From NCBI GenBank assembly GCA_934234185.1, contig CAKQHO010000049.1:1-22008 (forward strand): 22,008 bases of DNA, written 5' to 3'. The notes below the pieces were generated by a model. The model had not been told where the DNA came from. It searched no databases and saw only the letters and a list, made by a program, of their open reading frames with translations. A program made the position numbers and the translations under genes. Numbering within the stretch: the first letter of the stretch is position 1; every line of letters begins with the position of its first letter. The stretch is from an uncultured Psychrobacillus sp. Lineage in GTDB: Bacteria; Bacillota; Bacilli; Bacillales_A; Planococcaceae. Shown in pieces: positions 1 to 6,543 of this stretch.

Positions 1-232
1 GACCAAAAGCGTCTTTTAAGGCAGAAGCAATTTTCGGTACCACTTTAAACAGATTGGACGCTTCTTCCTCTGTTAGGTCATAGACAGATTCCTTATGATT
101 TTTTGGAATCAATAATACATGTCCCTTCGTTAATGGCATAATATTCATAAATGCACATACATGCTCATCCTCATAAAATTTAGCACTAGGAACACTACCA
201 TCAATTATTTTACAAAAAATACAATCACTCAT
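1..232 (-). CDS. hit: HIT-family nucleotide-binding protein, 5' part only
   Basis: Reading the minus strand from ATG at 232-230 gives a protein beginning MSDCIFCKIIDGSVPSAKFY, 77 complete codons before the window edge. The CxxC of CIFCKI (residues 4-7) is the zinc knuckle of many bacterial HIT proteins, and PLTKGHVLLIPKNH (about residues 33-46) is the conserved beta-strand segment of the family. The catalytic HxHxH triad lies further on and is outside the window, so activity cannot be judged. HIT proteins hydrolyse nucleoside phosphoramidates or dinucleotides in the cytosol. A good SD (GGAGGG) lies about 8 nt upstream of the ATG. It is divergent from the ecsA-type gene, the same arrangement as hit/ecs in B. 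subtilis. Confidence 0.9.
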   Translation of the reverse strand, partial: MSDCIFCKIIDGSVPSAKFYEDEHVCAFMNIMPLTKGHVLLIPKNHKESVYDLTEEEASNLFKVVPKIASALKDAFG

Positions 233-377
233 ACTAAGCCCTCCTATCATTATTAGCAAAAGTTTAACATAGAATGGGACAGGTTGGGTGAATAAATGAA
301 TCCTTTCTAAAGAGAGAATAGGAGAGGATTTTTCGCGCAGGCTTTGGTAAACTTAACGTATAAAGAGAGGTGTAGAC

Positions 378-1127
378 ATGGCCGTATTAGAAGTAAAGAA
401 CGTAACAGGAGGCTATACAAGAAAGCCAGTACTTCATGACTTGGACTTTTCAATTGAGAAGGGGGAGCTTGTCGGGCTTATAGGTTTAAATGGAGCAGGA
501 AAAAGTACCACTATCAAGCATATAATCGGAACAATGAAGCAAGTAAAAGGGGACATTCTACTAAACGGGAAGACGATAAAAGAAGATCCAGCAATTTACC
601 GCTCTTCTTTTTCTTATATTCCAGAAACCCCTATTTTATATGATGAGCTGACGCTAAACGAGCATTTAGAGCTTACAGCAATGGCTTATAATTTAGATCG
701 CTCTTCTTTTGAGGAGAGAAAAGAAAGCTTGTTAAAGGAATTTCGAATGGAGAAGAGGTTAAATTGGTTCCCAGCACACTTTTCTAAGGGAATGCGCCAA
801 AAAGTAATGATTATGTGCGCTTTTTTAGTAAATCCTTCTTTATATATTATTGATGAGCCATTTGTAGGCTTAGATCCTTTAGGAATTCAATCCTTACTTG
901 ATCAAATGAAAGCTAGGAAGGAAGCAGGGGCATCGGTACTAATGTCTACCCATATTTTATCTACAGCAGAAAAATATTGTGATCGAATTTTACTCCTGCA
1001 TAATGGGAAAATTCGTGCCCAAGGAACAATGACTGATTTGCGCGCTGCCTTTAACATGCCATTTGCAACTTTGGATGATTTATATATTGAAATGACAAAG
1101 GAACAAGACAATGAAAAATTTGCATGA
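378..1127 (+). CDS. ecsA: ABC transporter ATP-binding protein EcsA
   Basis: ATPase of the Ecs exporter, 249 residues. Walker A GLNGAGKST is at residues 36-44, the signature FSKGMRQK at 135-142, Walker B LYIIDEP at 155-161, and the switch histidine is H192. The Q-loop position reads YIPETP (80-85) with Glu instead of Gln; I recall the same in B. subtilis EcsA, so it is probably a family trait. The SD is AGAGGTG before ATG 378. The gene overlaps the membrane-subunit gene ecsB by 17 nt, which indicates translational coupling. In B. subtilis EcsAB affects protein secretion, competence and intramembrane protease RasP activity; peptide export is the current idea. Identification is very secure; the substrate is inferred from the family. 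Confidence 0.95.
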   Translation: MAVLEVKNVTGGYTRKPVLHDLDFSIEKGELVGLIGLNGAGKSTTIKHIIGTMKQVKGDILLNGKTIKEDPAIYRSSFSYIPETPILYDELTLNEHLELTAMAYNLDRSSFEERKESLLKEFRMEKRLNWFPAHFSKGMRQKVMIMCAFLVNPSLYIIDEPFVGLDPLGIQSLLDQMKARKEAGASVLMSTHILSTAEKYCDRILLLHNGKIRAQGTMTDLRAAFNMPFATLDDLYIEMTKEQDNEKFA

Positions 1128-2310
1128 TATATGGAGTAAACGTTTCGTTTTCTATATAAATGAACTCCAGAAATATTTGCGTTTCATTGTTTCTGGACAT
1201 TTGGCGATAGTCATTGTGTTTGCAGTTGGGGCAGCAGGATATGCATACAGTGAATGGCTTAACACAGCACCAAAGGATTTCCCAGCATATTTACTGGTGT
1301 CGCTCCTATTAGGCTTAGTGCTTACGATGAGTACTCCAGTTACTTTGTTGAAAAACGCTGATAGTGTCTATTTTCTTCCTTTAGAAACGAAGCTAGGAGA
1401 ATATTTGAAGCTGGCTTTAAGGTGGACATATTTTTCTTCGGTTTTTCTGTCTCTTATTATTTTTGTTGTTTCGATTCCTTTATTAACAAAATTAGCTGGA
1501 AGTAAAAAGGAAGATATTATAGCTCTTCTTATTCTAGTGTTAGTTTTAAAATATTGGAGTATTCATACAGAGTTTACGGTGAGATGGGCTTCCGAAGGTA
1601 TAGGAATTTGGGTGGACAGGTTGGTTCGCTTCTTGTTAATGGGGGCAGCGATCTATTTCTTATTACTAGGAAGCTACGTATTTCTCGTACTAATAGGAAT
1701 AATTTTGATTGGTTATTTTATCATTTGGACCAAGAAAAAATCAGATGTATCGTTCCCATTTGATCATTTCATCGCAGTGGAGCAGTCAAGAATGATGCGT
1801 TTTTATCGTTTTGCTAATTATTTTACGGATGTTCCTCATATCAGAGGAGCCACCAAGCGAAGAAACTGGCTTTCTTTCTTTTTCCGCTTCGCGCCTTATA
1901 TGCAGGCAAATACTCAATTATACTTAATTCTTCGTACTTTTGTTCGAACAGATGATTATTTCTACTTATGGATTCGTCTGACAGGATTATCCTTGGTAGG
2001 GGTTATTTTCATTCCTTTCCCGATAGTGTCTATTATTTTTGTAGGTGCTTTAGCGTTTGCTACAGTAATTCAATTAAAGCATGCGCTTTTATCAGGACAT
2101 GAGTTTCGAATGGATTTGCTCTTCCCTATAGGAGAAGACGCACGTAAAAAAGCGGTGGACAAACTGATCCGAATTATTCAGTTAATACAAGCAGGCGTTG
2201 TACTGATCGGGGTGTTTATCCAGGGAGAACTTTCCGGCTTGAGCTATATCATACCTGTCATAGTTTATTTGATTTCTGAAATCACCCTAAGAGTTAGCAA
2301 AGTAGAATAG
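1111..2310 (+). CDS. ecsB: ABC transporter membrane subunit EcsB
   Basis: 399-residue polytopic membrane protein, close to the usual EcsB length of about 400. Hydrophobic segments are visible at roughly residues 25-45, 60-80, 105-130, 175-205, 310-345 and 360-395, several of them long enough for two helices. The N-terminal MKNLHDIWSKRF and the central basic, aromatic stretch around residues 240-260 fit the family. The start at 1111 lies inside the end of ecsA (17-nt overlap), so the two subunits are made together as one exporter in the cytoplasmic membrane. No ecsC follows; a strong terminator comes directly after the stop codon. Confidence 0.92.
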   Translation: MKNLHDIWSKRFVFYINELQKYLRFIVSGHLAIVIVFAVGAAGYAYSEWLNTAPKDFPAYLLVSLLLGLVLTMSTPVTLLKNADSVYFLPLETKLGEYLKLALRWTYFSSVFLSLIIFVVSIPLLTKLAGSKKEDIIALLILVLVLKYWSIHTEFTVRWASEGIGIWVDRLVRFLLMGAAIYFLLLGSYVFLVLIGIILIGYFIIWTKKKSDVSFPFDHFIAVEQSRMMRFYRFANYFTDVPHIRGATKRRNWLSFFFRFAPYMQANTQLYLILRTFVRTDDYFYLWIRLTGLSLVGVIFIPFPIVSIIFVGALAFATVIQLKHALLSGHEFRMDLLFPIGEDARKKAVDKLIRIIQLIQAGVVLIGVFIQGELSGLSYIIPVIVYLISEITLRVSKVE

Positions 2311-2311
2311 G

Positions 2312-2342
2312 AAGAGGGCAGCCTAGGGCTGCCCTCTTTTAT
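2312..2342 (+). terminator. Rho-independent terminator of ecsAB
   Basis: Perfect 12-bp stem 2312-2323 (AAGAGGGCAGCC) with 2327-2338, a 3-nt loop TAG, and a T-rich run from 2335. It begins two bases after the ecsB stop codon. Confidence 0.9.
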
Positions 2343-2372
2343 ATTGCAAAAGCATAATAATTGCCATTATTA

Positions 2373-2864
2373 CTAACTTTCTTCTGCTGCTTTGGCGCTA
2401 TAAGTAGCGGTGTAAGGAGCACTTGTGAAAAGCTTTTGCTTATCCTCCATACTTTTAAAGTCAAAGTCATTCTTCTTCTGCCAGACTTCGTAGCTACTCG
2501 GACCAGACCATTCTGTTAAAATAATATAAGTATCAGATTTCAATGGCTTAAGCACCCGCAAAGCATGAAAGCCAGGCTCGTTCTCAACTGTATCGGAAAG
2601 GTTGGAAAACTTAAATTCAAAAATTGGCTTTCCCTCATCCGATAGTGGAATATGGTGAAGAACATAATATCCCTTTTCCGCAAATTGCCCCTTTGAGTCT
2701 AATATTTCATATGAACGTGGAACCTGGAACACTGATTTTCCTGTAGTTTCATGAATTAGCACAGAATTTCCAGCTCCGTGTAATATATATATATTTTCTT
2801 GGGGATACTTATCTTTGACCGATTTCATGAACTCGGGTGTACCTGAAGTAAGATGCAATTTCAT
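2373..2864 (-). CDS. hmoB: Haem-degrading monooxygenase HmoB (YhgC/TRAP family)
   Basis: 163 residues from ATG 2864-2862, which has SD GGGAGG about 8 nt upstream. An upstream in-frame ATG at 2906 would add 14 residues but lacks a good SD, and MKLHLTSGTPEF is the typical family N-terminus. The C-terminal half (about residues 66-150) is an antibiotic-biosynthesis-monooxygenase (ABM) fold: GFHALRVLKPL (98-108), TYIILTEW (112-119) and SYEVWQKKNDF (124-134), with W119 and W128 in the expected core positions. HmoB of B. subtilis opens haem and releases iron in the cytosol; staphylococcal relatives were called TRAP. It lies immediately before hemE on the opposite strand, so a haem-breaking and a haem-making unit are adjacent. 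Confidence 0.88.
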   Translation of the reverse strand: MKLHLTSGTPEFMKSVKDKYPQENIYILHGAGNSVLIHETTGKSVFQVPRSYEILDSKGQFAEKGYYVLHHIPLSDEGKPIFEFKFSNLSDTVENEPGFHALRVLKPLKSDTYIILTEWSGPSSYEVWQKKNDFDFKSMEDKQKLFTSAPYTATYSAKAAEES

Positions 2865-2964
2865 TTGAATTCCCTCCCAAATCTGTATTATTACTATTTT
2901 CCCCAAAATTGCAAATTTAAAAACTTCTAGTTAGGCTAGAAACAGGGAAAACAGGGACAAATTT

Positions 2965-2993
2965 ATGACAATTACACTATATAACTATACAAT
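2965..2993 (+). promoter_or_regulatory. Candidate sigma-A promoter of hemEH
   Basis: ATGACA (2965-2970) and TACAAT (2988-2993) are separated by 17 nt, each one mismatch from consensus. It lies about 75 nt before the hemE start in an otherwise gene-free 200-bp divergent region. Read by eye; the region is A+T-rich, so chance matches are possible. Confidence 0.4.
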
Positions 2994-3068
2994 ATGTATT
3001 AGAACGACTATAGTGAAAACGTATATTGAAACAAGTACGGTTATATAGAAGAAAGGCAGGAACTTTTA

Positions 3069-4121
3069 ATGGCTACTTTTAACGATACTCTTTTGCGAGC
3101 AGCAAGAGGAGAAAAGGTGGAACACACACCGGTATGGTATATGAGACAGGCAGGAAGATCTCAGCCAGAATATAGAAAAATTAAAGAAAAATATTCTCTT
3201 GAGCAAATCACACACGAGCCTGAGCTATGTGCTTATGTCACTAGATTGCCAGTTGAGAATTATAATGTGGACGCAGCAATACTTTACAAAGATATTGTAA
3301 CTCCACTCCCTGGAATAGGCGTAGATGTAAAAATTAAGGGTGGAGTTGGACCGGTTATCTCCAATCCAATCCGTACAGTACAAGACGTACATAATTTAGG
3401 GGAGCTTTCTCCAGAGGATCATGTACCTTTCGTGTTAGAAACAATCAAGCTTTTAACAACTGAACAATTGAATGTTCCATTGATTGGCTTTGCTGGTGCT
3501 CCATTCACTCTTGCAAGCTACATGATTGAGGGTGGTCCATCTAAAAGCTACAACAAGACAAAGGCTTTTATGGTTTCAGAGCCTCAAGCTTGGTTTGCAT
3601 TAATGGACAAGCTAGCTGATATGATAATTGTTTATATTAAAGCACAAGTAAAAGCTGGTGCAAAAGCGATTCAAATCTTTGATTCGTGGGTAGGAGCATT
3701 AAATGTAGAGGATTATCGTATCTTCATTAAGCCTGTGATGACAAGAATCTTTTCTGAGCTAAGAGAAACAAATGTGCCACTTATTACATTTGGAGTTGGA
3801 GCTAGCCATTTAGCGATGGAATGGCATGACCTTCCTGTTGATGTGGTGGGTGTGGACTGGAGAATGTCTATTAAGGAAGCGCGAGAAAAAGGACTTACAA
3901 AAACACTTATGGGTAATTTAGATCCTTCCTATCTAATTGGAGATTGGGCAGAAATTGAAAAACGTGCAAAGTCCATTGTTGAACAAGGTGTGGAGCAACC
4001 AGGACATATCTTTAACCTAGGACATGGAGTATTCCCAGAGGTTGACCCAGACGTATTGAAACGATTAACTGCTTTAATACATGAGTATAGTAAAGAATTA
4101 ATTCAAGCCAAATCTAACTAA
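3069..4121 (+). CDS. hemE: Uroporphyrinogen decarboxylase HemE
   Basis: 350 residues, normal length for the family. It removes the four acetate carboxyls of uroporphyrinogen III to give coproporphyrinogen III in the cytosol. The first family signature PVWYMRQAGRSQPEYR is at residues 21-36, with the substrate-binding arginines. The catalytic aspartate is in ILYKDI (D75). The second signature GFAGAPFTLASYMIEGG is at 140-156, and FNLGHG (315-320) carries the conserved C-terminal histidine. The SD is a weak GAAAGGCAGG. It is followed after a short gap by hemH, forming a haem operon. In B. subtilis pbpF separates yhgC from hemE; here no such gene is present. Confidence 0.97.
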   Translation: MATFNDTLLRAARGEKVEHTPVWYMRQAGRSQPEYRKIKEKYSLEQITHEPELCAYVTRLPVENYNVDAAILYKDIVTPLPGIGVDVKIKGGVGPVISNPIRTVQDVHNLGELSPEDHVPFVLETIKLLTTEQLNVPLIGFAGAPFTLASYMIEGGPSKSYNKTKAFMVSEPQAWFALMDKLADMIIVYIKAQVKAGAKAIQIFDSWVGALNVEDYRIFIKPVMTRIFSELRETNVPLITFGVGASHLAMEWHDLPVDVVGVDWRMSIKEAREKGLTKTLMGNLDPSYLIGDWAEIEKRAKSIVEQGVEQPGHIFNLGHGVFPEVDPDVLKRLTALIHEYSKELIQAKSN

Positions 4122-4139
4122 CTTTTTGAGGTGACAATA

Positions 4140-5069
4140 ATGAAGAAGACGATGGGATTATTAGTCATGGCTTATGGTACGCCATATGAGGAAGCCGATA
4201 TCGAGCGCTATTACACACATATTAGACACGGGCGTAAGCCAAGTGAAGAGCAGCTAGAGGATTTAACTAGCCGTTATAAAGCAATCGGCGGTATCTCTCC
4301 ACTAGCTAAAATTACAGAAAACCAAGCACAAGGTCTTTGTGATCGTTTAAATGAAGTGCAGGACGACATTGAATTTAAAATGTATATCGGTTTAAAACAT
4401 ATTGAACCTTTTTTAGAGGATGCAGTAGCTGCTATGCATAAGGACGGAATTACAGAGGCAGTTTCTATCGTTTTAGCACCACATTTCTCAACATTCTCTA
4501 TTAAGTCATACAATGGCCGTATTAAAGAAGAGGCTGAAAAGCTGGGTAATTTAAAAATTACTTCTGTAGAAAGCTGGTATACAGAGCCAAAATTCATTCA
4601 ATATTGGAGCGATAAGGTGAAAGAAGCCTTCGCTACTATGTCAGAGGAACAACGTGAGAAAGCATGCCTAATCGTTTCTGCTCACTCACTTCCTGAAAAA
4701 ATTAAAACAATGGGAGATCCATATGAAGATCAGCTAAAGGAAACTGCTGATTTAATTGCACAAGCTGCTGGCGTTGAAAACTATTCGGTGGGCTGGCAAA
4801 GTGCTGGACAAACTCCAGAGCCTTGGATTGGACCAGATGTTCAGGACTTAACAAAAGATCTACATGAAGAAAAAGGATACACTACTTTCGTTTATACACC
4901 AGTTGGATTTGTTGCTGAGCACTTAGAGGTTCTTTACGATAATGACTACGAGTGTAAGGTTGTTTGTGACGAAATCGGGGCTACTTATGTTCGTCCGGAA
5001 ATGCCAAATGCTCAACCACAATTTATCGATGCAATGGCAGACGTTGTATTGAAGCATCTAAAAGGTTAA
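4140..5069 (+). CDS. hemH: Coproporphyrin ferrochelatase HemH (CpfC)
   Basis: 309 residues from ATG 4140. A GTG at 4131 is in frame but is itself part of the SD (GAGGTG, 4128-4133), so ATG is preferred. The sequence is very like B. subtilis HemH: MGLLVMAYGTPYEE near the start, GLKHIEPFLEDAV (84-96), the catalytic histidine in VSAHSLPEKI (H182), and the acidic partner in AEHLEVLYDNDYE (E263). In Gram-positive bacteria this enzyme inserts Fe2+ into coproporphyrin III to give coprohaem, in the coproporphyrin-dependent pathway; it is soluble or membrane-peripheral. It should work between CgoX (HemY) and HemQ, neither of which is in the window. A terminator begins 10 nt after the stop. Confidence 0.97.
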   Translation: MKKTMGLLVMAYGTPYEEADIERYYTHIRHGRKPSEEQLEDLTSRYKAIGGISPLAKITENQAQGLCDRLNEVQDDIEFKMYIGLKHIEPFLEDAVAAMHKDGITEAVSIVLAPHFSTFSIKSYNGRIKEEAEKLGNLKITSVESWYTEPKFIQYWSDKVKEAFATMSEEQREKACLIVSAHSLPEKIKTMGDPYEDQLKETADLIAQAAGVENYSVGWQSAGQTPEPWIGPDVQDLTKDLHEEKGYTTFVYTPVGFVAEHLEVLYDNDYECKVVCDEIGATYVRPEMPNAQPQFIDAMADVVLKHLKG

Positions 5070-5079
5070 TAAATAATTT

Positions 5080-5118
5080 CGCTCTAAAGCCACTTAGGAG
5101 GTATTTAGAGCGTTTTTT
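5080..5118 (+). terminator. Rho-independent terminator of hemEH
   Basis: Stem CGCTCTAAA (5080-5088) pairs perfectly with TTTAGAGCG (5104-5112) across a 15-nt loop, followed by six Ts. It closes the haem operon right after hemH. Confidence 0.88.
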
Positions 5119-5336
5119 AGTTAGATGACGTTTATAGAGAAGGTATACAGTTCATTTTAATAAGTTCATCAATTTTATAAAAATACCACGGTTTTTCTAT
5201 AGTTAATTGGTATATGATGAACGTATGATCCTTACAATTGTTATTCATTAACTGGAAAAGAGATTAACATGATTTATCTGGATAGGATCTTCAAAAAAAA
5301 CTTAATCAATTAACATATTTAGGAGGATTCATAAAA

Positions 5337-5801
5337 ATGAATAAGAAGTTTTTAGCAGCATTGGCAATGTCAGCATTGATATTAGGGGCTTGCGGAGACA
5401 AGGAAGAAGAAAATCATTCCGATCATCAGAATGAAATGATGCAAGAGGTAATGGTAGAAATACAAACAGCCAAGGAATTACCGGTTGGAGAAGAGGTAAT
5501 TCTCTCAGCGAAGGTAACGCAGGGAGAAGAAGCTGTAAATGACGCTGATCATGTAGAGTTCGAGGTTTGGGAGTCAGGCTTAAGAGAGAATAGCCAAATG
5601 ATTGATGGAGAGCTAACAGAGGATGGAATTTATGAGGCCAGCTTTACCTTCGATCATGACGGGGTCTATTATATGTTTGCTCACACGACAGCTAGAGGAC
5701 TTCATGTAATGCCTAAGCAAGAACTAATTGTGGGAGAGCCAAATATGGAAAATGTGCTTCCGGATAACAGTGATAATTCAATGAAAAAACATGGCAAATA
5801 A
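5337..5801 (+). CDS. YtkA-like lipoprotein
   Basis: 154 residues with a clear lipoprotein signal: MNKKFL, a hydrophobic stretch, then the lipobox LGAC with lipidated C19, followed by an acidic, His-containing linker (NHSDHQNEMM). The body (about 50-135) has an immunoglobulin-like pattern typical of the YtkA/FixH-like domain: VGEEVILSAKV, VEFEVWESG, DGIYEASFTFDHDGVYYMF, HTTARGLHVMP. It should sit on the outer face of the cytoplasmic membrane. Histidines and methionines are frequent (HSDHQ, MM, MFAH, LHVM), which could suit metal binding, but that is only inference. A strong SD AGGAGG lies about 10 nt before ATG. It is transcribed alone, between the hemH terminator and the TetR gene. Domain assignment is from pattern memory. 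Confidence 0.75.
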   Translation: MNKKFLAALAMSALILGACGDKEEENHSDHQNEMMQEVMVEIQTAKELPVGEEVILSAKVTQGEEAVNDADHVEFEVWESGLRENSQMIDGELTEDGIYEASFTFDHDGVYYMFAHTTARGLHVMPKQELIVGEPNMENVLPDNSDNSMKKHGK

Positions 5802-5813
5802 GAGACGAAGCTA

Positions 5814-5842
5814 TTGCAATTAACTTCTAATAGATGTATGAT
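5814..5842 (+). promoter_or_regulatory. Candidate promoter of yhgD
   Basis: TTGCAA (5814-5819), 17-nt spacer, TATGAT (5837-5842). The predicted start site would fall at the left edge of the inverted repeat 5843-5877, as expected if that repeat is an autoregulatory operator. Confidence 0.4.
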
Positions 5843-5877
5843 AATGACTAGTTGACCGAAATGGTTTTCTAGTCATT
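5843..5877. promoter_or_regulatory. Inverted repeat before yhgD: operator and/or terminator
   Basis: AATGACTAG (5843-5851) pairs perfectly with CTAGTCATT (5869-5877). The 17-nt loop holds TTGACCGAAATGGTT, which contains an imperfect inner dyad (ACC/GGT). Four further Ts follow, so it may terminate the lipoprotein transcript. The half-site TGACCGAA also appears, inverted, before yhgE (TTCGGTCA, 6514-6521), which favours a role as binding site for the TetR regulator encoded next. The two roles are not exclusive. Confidence 0.5.
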
Positions 5878-5907
5878 TTTATTCAAGCAAAGCTGGGAGG
5901 AGAAGCA

Positions 5908-6477
5908 ATGGATCGAAGGCAAGAAATTTTGTCAGCTGCAACTCAGTCGTTTTCTCTTTTTGGTTATAAGGCTACAACCATGGAGCAGATTGCAAAGATT
6001 GCTAACGTAGGAAAAGGTACTATTTATACCTTCTTTCATAACAAAGAGGTACTGTTTCAGGAAATAGTTCTTGGAATGATAAAGGAAATGAAGCAAGAAG
6101 CCATTAATTCTATAACAGAGGATGCTTCCTTTCAAATGAATGCCCATGCCGCTTTGATGAAAATGCTAGAGTTCAGAGAAACGCATCAGTTATATGCAAA
6201 AATAATCGATGAAGAGCAGTCTTGGAAAACTCCTGCTGTAAAACAGGTTATCGAGCAGGTAGAACAAGCAATTGTATCCTTTATAGCCGATAAGATTGAA
6301 AAATATAAGGCAAAAGGAGAAATAAGAGAAGTAAATAGCGAGCTTGTAGCATATCTCTTATTCAAAGCTTATATTGGCTTTGTAAACGATTGGAATAATA
6401 CACATGAAAAATCCTTGTCTGAAGAGGAAATAGCTAATTTTTTCCAAGACACAATTTTTCGCAGTCTCATCACTTGA
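5908..6477 (+). CDS. yhgD: TetR/AcrR-family transcriptional regulator YhgD
   Basis: 189 residues. The N-terminal TetR helix-turn-helix is at about 1-50: RQEILSAATQSFSLFGYKAT, then TMEQIAKIANVGKGTIYTFF with the usual recognition-helix GTIY(x)F(F)xNKE pattern. The C-terminal part (60-189) is the helical ligand and dimer domain. The SD is GGGAGGAG before ATG 5908. The gene precedes a YhgE/Pip protein, the same pair as B. subtilis yhgD-yhgE, so it probably represses itself and yhgE; shared half-sites at 5852-5862 and 6512-6522 support this. The stop codon lies inside a terminator hairpin. The ligand is unknown. The symbol rests on similarity plus synteny. Confidence 0.85.
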   Translation: MDRRQEILSAATQSFSLFGYKATTMEQIAKIANVGKGTIYTFFHNKEVLFQEIVLGMIKEMKQEAINSITEDASFQMNAHAALMKMLEFRETHQLYAKIIDEEQSWKTPAVKQVIEQVEQAIVSFIADKIEKYKAKGEIREVNSELVAYLLFKAYIGFVNDWNNTHEKSLSEEEIANFFQDTIFRSLIT

Positions 6478-6489
6478 GACTATTTTTTT
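6463..6489 (+). terminator. Terminator overlapping the yhgD stop codon
   Basis: AGTCTCA (6463-6469) pairs with TGAGACT (6475-6481) across a 5-nt loop, then A and seven Ts. The TGA stop (6475-6477) is in the right arm, so ribosomes ending yhgD translation would cover the hairpin. Confidence 0.75.
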
Positions 6490-6497
6490 CAATAAAA

Positions 6498-6527
6498 ATG
6501 ACCAATTGAATAATTCGGTCATATAGT
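6498..6527 (+). promoter_or_regulatory. Candidate promoter and TetR-type operator before yhgE
   Basis: ATGACC (6498-6503) and GGTCAT (6517-6522) are perfect inverted 6-mers flanking an A+T-rich centre; the arms extend imperfectly as ATGACC-AATT and AATTCGGTCAT. A weak promoter fits the same bases (ATGACC, 18 nt, TATAGT at 6522-6527), so a bound repressor would block it. The right arm matches the half-site before yhgD in inverted orientation. Confidence 0.45.
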
Positions 6528-6543
6528 ACTGGGAGGTTATAAA

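Noticed and set aside
300..332. Imperfect inverted repeat AATCCT...AGGATT between hit and ecsA as terminator or riboswitch
   Set aside because: Only five or six pairs, divergent promoter region where a terminator makes no sense, and no known riboswitch motif is visible.
2865..2906. Longer hmoB beginning at 2906
   Set aside because: No SD for the outer ATG, and GGGAGG is placed correctly for ATG 2864-2862; the extra residues are not typical of the family.
4131..4139. GTG start of hemH at 4131
   Set aside because: The GTG is part of the SD GAGGTG; ATG 4140 has ideal spacing.
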